A DNA stretch of 19,286 nucleotides from NCBI GenBank assembly GCA_035451285.1, contig DAOTOJ010000008.1:1-19286 (forward strand), in the 5' to 3' direction. This document shows, piece by piece, positions 14,566 through 19,286 of the stretch. The DNA is from DAOTOJ01 sp035451285. Lineage in GTDB: Bacteria; Patescibacteriota; Minisyncoccia; UBA6257; Brennerbacteraceae. The notes under the pieces were generated by a model. The model was not told the DNA's origin. It saw nothing but the letters and a program-made list of their open reading frames with translations, and ran no database searches. How positions within the stretch are numbered: position 1 is the stretch's first letter; each line of letters opens with the position of its first letter. The position numbers were made by a program, and so were the translations under genes.

Positions 14566-15108
14566 TTAATTTTTTATGGTATTGCGATAAGCTTTAAAAG
14601 CTTTTTCTATTTCTTTTTTTGCTTCAAGTTCGTTATTCCAACCCTTAATTATTGTTTTTTTGCCTTCCAATTTTTTATAAACTTCAAAAAAATTGGCTAT
14701 TTCATCAAGCAAATGGGGATCTAAATCTTTTAAAGATTCTAAAGTAGTTAAAACATTAAATCTGGGATTAGCTTGTTGAACTGCTAAAACTTTACGGTCG
14801 TTTTCGCTATCATCAACCATTTCCAATAATCCTATTGGCCGAGCTTCTAATAAACAACCAACAAATAAAGGATCGTCTCCAATTACTAAAACATCTAAAG
14901 GGTCTCCATCGTCAGCTACAGTTTGGGGAATAAAACCATAATCAGCTGGGTAATGAACTGGCGAATATAATACTCTATCCAATCTAAAAACTCCTCGTTC
15001 TTTATCAAATTCGTATTTATTATGGGATGCTTTGGGAATTTCAATAATAACGTTAACAATTTCTGGAAAATTCTTTCCAATTTCAATATTAAATAAATCT
15101 TTATCCAT
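14566..15108 (-). CDS. ppa: Inorganic pyrophosphatase (family I)
   Basis: A 180-residue soluble enzyme that hydrolyses pyrophosphate, pulling biosynthetic reactions forward. The metal site is complete: D67, D69 and D72 in DDGDPLDVLV, and D99 and D104 in VDDSENDRK. Also present are KYEFDKERG, DRVLYSP and HYPADYGFIP of family I. The length is normal. It stands alone between the carbon-metabolism operon and the secE operon with its own promoter; gaps are 76 nt upstream and 50 nt downstream, the latter holding the secE promoter. Confidence 0.96.
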   Translation of the reverse strand: MDKDLFNIEIGKNFPEIVNVIIEIPKASHNKYEFDKERGVFRLDRVLYSPVHYPADYGFIPQTVADDGDPLDVLVIGDDPLFVGCLLEARPIGLLEMVDDSENDRKVLAVQQANPRFNVLTTLESLKDLDPHLLDEIANFFEVYKKLEGKKTIIKGWNNELEAKKEIEKAFKAYRNTIKN

Positions 15109-15131
15109 ATCTTTAAATTAAACGAGATTGA

Positions 15132-15160
15132 ATTATTCCATAGCTAATTATTAAATTCAA
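15132..15160 (-). promoter_or_regulatory. Promoter for ppa
   Basis: Minus strand: -35 TTGAAT (15155-15160), 17-nt spacer, -10 AATAAT (15132-15137) preceded by TGG, which gives an extended -10. Predicted start near 15125, about 17 nt before the ATG at 15108. Confidence 0.5.
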
Positions 15161-15184
15161 GACCTATCGTATCACTAATAATAA

Positions 15185-16180
15185 TTATTGTTTTTTTCTA
15201 GAAATTGCTTTTAAAACCGCTTTTTTAATATTATCGGTATTTAAGCCGTATTTATCTAAAAGTTCTTCTGGATCTCCTGACTCACTAAAAGTATCATCAA
15301 TTGCCACTATTTCTTGGGGAATTAAAAAATTAGTGGTAATTAAATTAGCTATTAAAGACGATAATCCTCCGTGAGTTTGGTGCTCCTCAACTGTTACTGC
15401 TGCTTTAGTAATTTTAAAATGTTTTAAAATTTCTTCCTTATCCAAAGGTTTTAAAGTTGAGCAATTTATTACCTCTGTTTCAATGCCTTGTTTTTCCAGT
15501 TGTTGGGCAGCAATTAACGAATAATAAACCATTGAACCAGTAGCTATAATTGTTACTTGGGGATTTGGTGATATCCAGAAAGTTTGAATTTTATTAAATT
15601 CAAAAGGAGTTTTTTCTGTGGTAATAACTGGAATTTTGGGTCTCGAAAGCCTTAAATAACAAGGCGAATTAATTTTGGCAATTTCTAAAGTAGCTTTATA
15701 CGCCTCATAATAATCAACTGGTACTACTACTTTCATATTTGGCAAAGATAACATTAAAGCTAAATCTTCAGTTGCCTGATGGGTTACCCCATCCGGACCA
15801 GTTAATAAACCAGCATGGGCTCCAATAATTTTTACATTAACATTATTATAACAAACAGTGGTTCTAATCTGTTCCCAATTTCTTCCTGGAGAAAAAGTGG
15901 CATAAGAAGAAGCAAATGGAATTTTATTAGAATTAGCTAAACCAGCTGCAATAGTAATTAAATTTTGTTCAGCTACTCCAACTTCAAAAAATCTTTCTGG
16001 AAACTTATTGGCAAATTCTTCAATCCTTGTTGATTCTTTTAAATCCGCTGTCAAAGCTACAATATTTTTGTTTTTTTCTCCGGCTTTTACCAATCCTTTG
16101 CCAAAACCATCACGAGTTGGCTGTTTTTCAACATCCTCATTAAAAACATTCTGATTTAAAAATAATTCTGGATTTAGCAT
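15185..16180 (-). CDS. tkt: Transketolase, C-terminal subunit (pyrimidine-binding and C-terminal domains)
   Basis: A 331-residue half-transketolase that pairs with the N-terminal subunit encoded just upstream. Seen: RDGFGKGL, the catalytic Glu E71 in EVGVAEQN that activates the thiamine ring, SSYATFSPGRNWEQIR, GAHAGLLTGPDGVTHQ, PVDYYEA, and in the C-terminal domain ATGSMVYYSL and EEHQTHGGL, ending near FSESGDPEELL. Split transketolases are normal in archaea and many CPR bacteria. A relation to DXP synthase or the E1-beta of dehydrogenases was considered, but the paired subunit and the SESGDPEELL end fit transketolase. It begins 2 nt after the N-terminal gene. Confidence 0.94.
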   Translation of the reverse strand: MLNPELFLNQNVFNEDVEKQPTRDGFGKGLVKAGEKNKNIVALTADLKESTRIEEFANKFPERFFEVGVAEQNLITIAAGLANSNKIPFASSYATFSPGRNWEQIRTTVCYNNVNVKIIGAHAGLLTGPDGVTHQATEDLALMLSLPNMKVVVPVDYYEAYKATLEIAKINSPCYLRLSRPKIPVITTEKTPFEFNKIQTFWISPNPQVTIIATGSMVYYSLIAAQQLEKQGIETEVINCSTLKPLDKEEILKHFKITKAAVTVEEHQTHGGLSSLIANLITTNFLIPQEIVAIDDTFSESGDPEELLDKYGLNTDNIKKAVLKAISRKKQ

Positions 16181-16182
16181 AA

Positions 16183-17034
16183 TTATTCTGTTTCAATTTG
16201 TCCTTTTAGGGTTCTTAATTCTTTTAAAGCTTTTTGAGCTTCTTTTTCTGAAGGCGGTTTGCCATGCCAAGTATAATCAAATTCCATAAAACTGACTCCT
16301 TTACCGGGGATTGTATGGGCAATAATTGCCACTGGTTTTTCATAAATTGCCCTACTAGTATTACAAGCTTCAATAACTTGACTGATATTATTGCCGTCAA
16401 TTTCTAAAACCTGCCAATTAAAAGCTTCATACTTTTCTTTTAATGGCTCTAAGGGCATTACTTCCTCAGTAAAGCCATCAATTTGGATATTATTTCGATC
16501 AACAATCATTGTTAAATTATCAAGTCTATGCTTGCCGGCAAACATCATTGCTTCCCAAAAATTTCCCTCTTGGTTTTCACCATCTGAAGTTAATGAGTAG
16601 ATTTGGTATTTCTTATTATCAAGTTTAGCTGCTAAAGCCATGCCAATTGCCTGTGACAGGCCACAACCCAAAGGACCAGAAGTTACTTCAATTCCTCCTA
16701 ATGATCCCCGATGAGGATGGCCTTGCAATCTGGAATTTAGTTTTCTTAAAGAAGAAAGTTCCTCTTTGTCAAAAAATCCGGCATAAGCTAAAACTGCGTA
16801 TAAAGCAGGAACAATATGGCCATTAGACAAAATAAACCTGTCACGATCTTCCCAATTGGGATTATCGGGATCATAGTTTAAAATGTTAAAATACAAAGCT
16901 ACTAAAATATCAACTGCTCCCAACGAGCCAGCACTATGACCAGATTTTGCTTCTAAAAGCATTTTAATTATTTCTTCTCGAATCTCGATAGCTAATTTTT
17001 CTAATTCTTCAATTTTTAATTTTTTGTTTAGCAT
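16183..17034 (-). CDS. tkt: Transketolase, N-terminal subunit (thiamine diphosphate-binding)
   Basis: A 283-residue half-transketolase carrying the PP domain. The enzyme moves two-carbon ketol units between sugar phosphates in the non-oxidative pentose phosphate pathway. Seen: SGHSAGSLGAVDILVALYF at 31-49, LSNGHIVPALYA near 69-80, QGHPHRG, EVTSGPLGCGLSQAIGMA, and the metal and thiamine motif from D151 to N181 (TSDGENQEG to VDRNN). The first Gly of the usual GDG is Ser (S150); the metal ligands D151 and N181 are kept. It follows rpe by 3 nt and precedes its partner by 2 nt, so the three are surely co-transcribed. Confidence 0.95.
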   Translation of the reverse strand: MLNKKLKIEELEKLAIEIREEIIKMLLEAKSGHSAGSLGAVDILVALYFNILNYDPDNPNWEDRDRFILSNGHIVPALYAVLAYAGFFDKEELSSLRKLNSRLQGHPHRGSLGGIEVTSGPLGCGLSQAIGMALAAKLDNKKYQIYSLTSDGENQEGNFWEAMMFAGKHRLDNLTMIVDRNNIQIDGFTEEVMPLEPLKEKYEAFNWQVLEIDGNNISQVIEACNTSRAIYEKPVAIIAHTIPGKGVSFMEFDYTWHGKPPSEKEAQKALKELRTLKGQIETE

Positions 17035-17037
17035 AAT

Positions 17038-17733
17038 TTACAATCCCAAAGCTTTCCTTCTTAAAGCTTCTAAGGCTAATTGGGGATTTTGAGAATTAAA
17101 GATAAAAGAAGTTGAAGCTATAAAATCAATTCCTTTATCTTGTAATTTTTCAATGTTTTCTAAATTTATTCCTCCATCCCATTCTATTTTATAATTTAAA
17201 TTATTTTTATCTCTTAATTCTTTCAATTCTTGAGCTTTAATAATTTGGGTTTCATCAAACCCATAGCCACTTTCGCCAATTGGCACAGCTAAAATCTGGA
17301 CAACTTCCAAGTATTTTAAAAAGGGAATAATTTTTTTTATAGGAGTTTTGGGACTTATTGATAAGCCAAATTCAATCCAATTATTATGGCAAATCTGGGC
17401 AAAATCTTTAATTAAATTTTCTTGGTTATTCGCCAAATCCCAAAATGGTTTTGGCAAACCTTCATACTGAATTATTAACCTTCTAATAGCTAATTTAATC
17501 AAAACTTCAATCTTGCTTTGAGGATTTTTGATCATTAAATGAATTGCGATTTTTAATGGCTCAGTAAGTTTTAAATTTTTTAAATCATCAAAACTATTCC
17601 AGGAAATTTTTTGCGACAAACTGCCGTCTAAAACATCAATTTCTACCCATTCAGAAAATGATTCAATGGCTTTTAAATCTTTTTCTACTTCCTGCCAATT
17701 ATTTCTATTTATTGAAGGAATTATTTCCAACAT
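17038..17733 (-). CDS. rpe: Ribulose-phosphate 3-epimerase-like protein (divergent)
   Basis: A 231-residue TIM-barrel protein of the Rpe family, placed next to both transketolase genes and rpiB, so ribulose 5-phosphate/xylulose 5-phosphate epimerase is the best guess. Kept: PSI at 6-8, the catalytic Asp D33 in EIDVLDG, H65 in HLMI, D186 in WDGGI, and the phosphate-binding STSFIF. Changed: the first metal-binding His is Glu (E31), the His of the usual HYEA is Gln (Q89 in QYEG), and the conserved loop NPGFGGQ is replaced by PIGESGYGF. Glu can still bind a metal ion, so activity is possible, but it is clearly off the main line. It is preceded by a strong promoter that predicts a leaderless message. 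Confidence 0.78.
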   Translation of the reverse strand: MLEIIPSINRNNWQEVEKDLKAIESFSEWVEIDVLDGSLSQKISWNSFDDLKNLKLTEPLKIAIHLMIKNPQSKIEVLIKLAIRRLIIQYEGLPKPFWDLANNQENLIKDFAQICHNNWIEFGLSISPKTPIKKIIPFLKYLEVVQILAVPIGESGYGFDETQIIKAQELKELRDKNNLNYKIEWDGGINLENIEKLQDKGIDFIASTSFIFNSQNPQLALEALRRKALGL

Positions 17734-17740
17734 TAAAAAT

Positions 17741-17769
17741 ATTATAATACAATATTACAAGCTTAACAA
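17741..17769 (-). promoter_or_regulatory. Promoter for rpe-tkt genes, predicted leaderless
   Basis: Minus strand: -35 TTGTTA (17764-17769), 17-nt spacer, -10 TATAAT (17741-17746). The predicted start at 17733-17734 falls on or one base before the rpe ATG. It shows that rpe and the transketolase genes can be expressed apart from gap and rpiB. Confidence 0.75.
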
Positions 17770-17784
17770 CGGCTTATGGGAATT

Positions 17785-17808
17785 AAATTAAAAGTAGCCT
17801 ATTAGCTC
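17785..17808 (-). terminator. Very weak hairpin after rpiB
   Basis: The minus strand has AGCTAATAGGCT, a 4-bp stem including one G-T pair with loop AATA, followed by ACTTTTAATTT. It overlaps the rpiB stop. It could slow polymerase before the rpe promoter but is too short to call firmly. Confidence 0.2.
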
Positions 17809-18230
17809 AGTTTTTTTATTCTTCTTAGATATCTTTGTTTTTTTAGAAATTTGGTTTTTAAAAATTTATCAACCATTAAAAAAGCTGTTGACTCTTTAGT
17901 AAAATCGCTGGCAATTACTAAAACATTAATATTATCCTGCTGTTTTTGAGCTTCAGCCATTTTAGGATTAAATGCTAATCCAGCTCTAATATTTTTAAAC
18001 CTATTTAAAGCAATACTCATTCCGGCCCCAGAACCGCATAAAGCTATTCCCAAATTATTTTTATTTTCCAAAATTTTTAATGCCAAAATTTTGGCAAAAT
18101 CAGGATAATCGTCATCTTTATCGTACTTTAAAGCTCCTAAATCAGTAAAAATAATCTTATTTTTATCAAGATATTCTTTTATTTTTTCTTTTAATTTGAA
18201 TCCTCGATGATCTGAAGCTAAATAAAGCAT
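17802..18230 (-). CDS. rpiB: Ribose-5-phosphate isomerase B-like protein
   Basis: A 142-residue LacA/RpiB-family sugar-phosphate isomerase, expected to interconvert ribose 5-phosphate and ribulose 5-phosphate. Kept: the start YLASDHRGFKLKEKI with D7 and H8, DYPDFA at 41-46, the catalytic Cys C65 in CGSGAGMSIALNR (anion-hole segment), and the basic C-terminal KQRYLRRI for phosphate. Changed: the segment that is usually RxHNDANVL reads KQQDNINVL, so the His thought to open the sugar ring is Gln (Q98). The length is normal. It lies 35 nt after gap and 68 nt before rpe, all on one strand. No Shine-Dalgarno is visible. Confidence 0.88.
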   Translation of the reverse strand: MLYLASDHRGFKLKEKIKEYLDKNKIIFTDLGALKYDKDDDYPDFAKILALKILENKNNLGIALCGSGAGMSIALNRFKNIRAGLAFNPKMAEAQKQQDNINVLVIASDFTKESTAFLMVDKFLKTKFLKKQRYLRRIKKLS

Positions 18231-18265
18231 AAAACTAATCTAATTTAAATTTCAAAGCTTTATAA

Positions 18266-19286
18266 TTAAAACTGAGCTTTGACTAATCTGGCATGTTCTA
18301 CTAAAGTTCTGGCATAACCTAATTCATTATCATACCAGGATAAAACTTTAACTAAATCTCCATCAACTACTTTGGTAAAATTTAAATCAACTATTGCTCC
18401 ATATTCTTCGCCAATAATATCTGAAGAAACTAATTGTTCTTTAGTAACTTTCATAATTTTATTCCAGCGCGGTTCTTGAGAAGCTTCTTCTAATATTTTA
18501 TTTATTTCTTCAACTGTAGTAGTTTTTTTAGTAACCATCGTAATATCAGCTATTGAGCCGCAAATTACTGGCACTCTAAAAGAAATTCCGTCAAATTTTC
18601 CTTCTAAATCTTTAATAACTTTGCCAATTGTTAAAGCAGCACCAGTTGTTGAAGGAACTATGCTATTCGCTCCAGCTCTACCTCTTCTTAAATCATTCCC
18701 TTTAACTGGTGAATCAGTTAAATTTTGAGTTGCAGTATAAGCATGAACAGTTGATAAAATCGCTTTTTTTATTCCAATTTTATCATTCAAAATTTGAATT
18801 ACTGGATGAGTGGCATTAGTAGTACAAGAGCCATTGGAAGTTATTTTTGAAAATTTTACATCTTCTTCATTAATACCTATTAAAACAGTTTTACCAAAAT
18901 CATTATCTTCGTCTTTTGAAGGAGCTGACAGTAAAACTCTTTTAGCCCCAGCAGATAAATGAGTTTGACATTTTTCATAAGATTCAAAAGCTCCGGTTGA
19001 TTCAATAACCAAATCAATATTTAGGTCTTTCCAAGGTAAATTTACAGGATCTTTTTCCTGAAAAAACAAAATCTTTTGGGAATTAACAATTAATTTTCCA
19101 ACGCTTAAAGTTTTATTAATTGTTTCCTCAGCTTTTTCAAAACCCACTTCTTCATTATATTTTCCATAAACAGTATCTCTCTTTAAGAGATAAGCCATAT
19201 TTTCCAAATTTCCCAAATCATTAATAGCCGCTATTTCAAAATCAGAATCATTAAAAGCTAATCTAAAAAATAATCTGCCGATTCTT
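18266..19286 (-). CDS. gap: Glyceraldehyde-3-phosphate dehydrogenase, type I (5' end outside window)
   Basis: The phosphorylating dehydrogenase that makes 1,3-bisphosphoglycerate, the step before Pgk. The frame stays open to the window edge and gives RIGRLFFRLAF at the edge, the second half of the NAD-binding GFGRIGR motif, so only about 10 residues are missing. A TTG at 19216 is therefore not the start. Seen further: AINDLGNLENMAYLLKRD, the catalytic Cys in SNGSCTTNATHPV (usually SNASCTTN), the catalytic His in VHAYTATQ, RRGRAGANSIVPSTTGAA, and the C-terminal SWYDNELGYA. About 339 residues are visible, the normal length. It is the first gene of the carbon cluster that can be seen; its promoter is not in the window. 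Confidence 0.96.
   Translation of the reverse strand, partial: RIGRLFFRLAFNDSDFEIAAINDLGNLENMAYLLKRDTVYGKYNEEVGFEKAEETINKTLSVGKLIVNSQKILFFQEKDPVNLPWKDLNIDLVIESTGAFESYEKCQTHLSAGAKRVLLSAPSKDEDNDFGKTVLIGINEEDVKFSKITSNGSCTTNATHPVIQILNDKIGIKKAILSTVHAYTATQNLTDSPVKGNDLRRGRAGANSIVPSTTGAALTIGKVIKDLEGKFDGISFRVPVICGSIADITMVTKKTTTVEEINKILEEASQEPRWNKIMKVTKEQLVSSDIIGEEYGAIVDLNFTKVVDGDLVKVLSWYDNELGYARTLVEHARLVKAQF

Noticed and set aside
19214..19216. TTG as the start of Gap
   Set aside because: The frame continues upstream with RIGRLFF and other conserved Gap residues to the window edge, so this Leu is internal.
85..19286. Alternative code with TGA as glycine or tryptophan
   Set aside because: All conserved genes are complete in the standard code with no in-frame TGA; TGA is merely unused here.
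1..19286. tRNA, rRNA, CRISPR arrays, insertion sequences, prophage or toxin-antitoxin genes
   Set aside because: Nothing of these kinds was seen; gaps between genes are too small (171 nt at most) and the coding genes are conserved housekeeping types.

Overview
The window is AT-rich (by eye roughly 30% GC) bacterial DNA, densely packed: gaps between genes are mostly 0-35 nt and the longest is 171 nt. Several features fit a Candidatus Patescibacteria (CPR) genome, probably Parcubacteria-like: small single-copy housekeeping genes, a two-gene transketolase, a very short SMC protein, an L32 beginning MGGTPTRHHTHS, rplK not followed by rplA, and a VirD4/TraG-type ATPase beside a membrane partner. 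This placement is inferred from gene content, not from a tree. All 23 genes whose 3' ends can be read securely end in TAA or TAG and none in TGA. Few genes have a Shine-Dalgarno sequence, and some promoters sit so close to the ATG that the mRNA should be leaderless.

Layout, left to right. Positions 3-65: the last codons of a rightward gene that enters from outside. 85-2881 (leftward): a membrane protein and a TraG/VirD4-like P-loop ATPase under their own near-consensus promoter; together they look like one DNA-transfer or secretion coupling machine split over two genes. 3010-10152 (leftward, likely one long operon with an internal promoter): rpmF, nusB, rnc, smc, a pilin-like protein, tpiA, a SIMPL-domain protein, pgk and an RNase H. 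10153-10323: a divergent promoter region. 10324-11211: miaA, the only complete rightward gene, overlapping the end of gatB by 8 nt. 11204-14515 (leftward): secE, nusG, rplK, tmk, gatB. 14566-15108: ppa with its own promoter. 15185-19286 (leftward): gap (cut by the window edge), rpiB, rpe and the two transketolase halves.

The carbon genes (gap, pgk, tpiA, rpiB, rpe, tkt N and C) cover lower glycolysis and most of the non-oxidative pentose phosphate pathway, which is the usual core of the reduced metabolism of these organisms. The rest supports translation, RNA processing, tRNA modification and charging, dTMP supply and chromosome handling.

The points most worth a second look are the split VirD4-like gene pair, the apparently hinge-less SMC, altered active-site residues in Rpe, RpiB and RNase III, the leaderless promoters of secE and rpe, and the absence of TGA stops. 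No tRNA, rRNA, CRISPR array, insertion sequence or sizeable repeat was seen.
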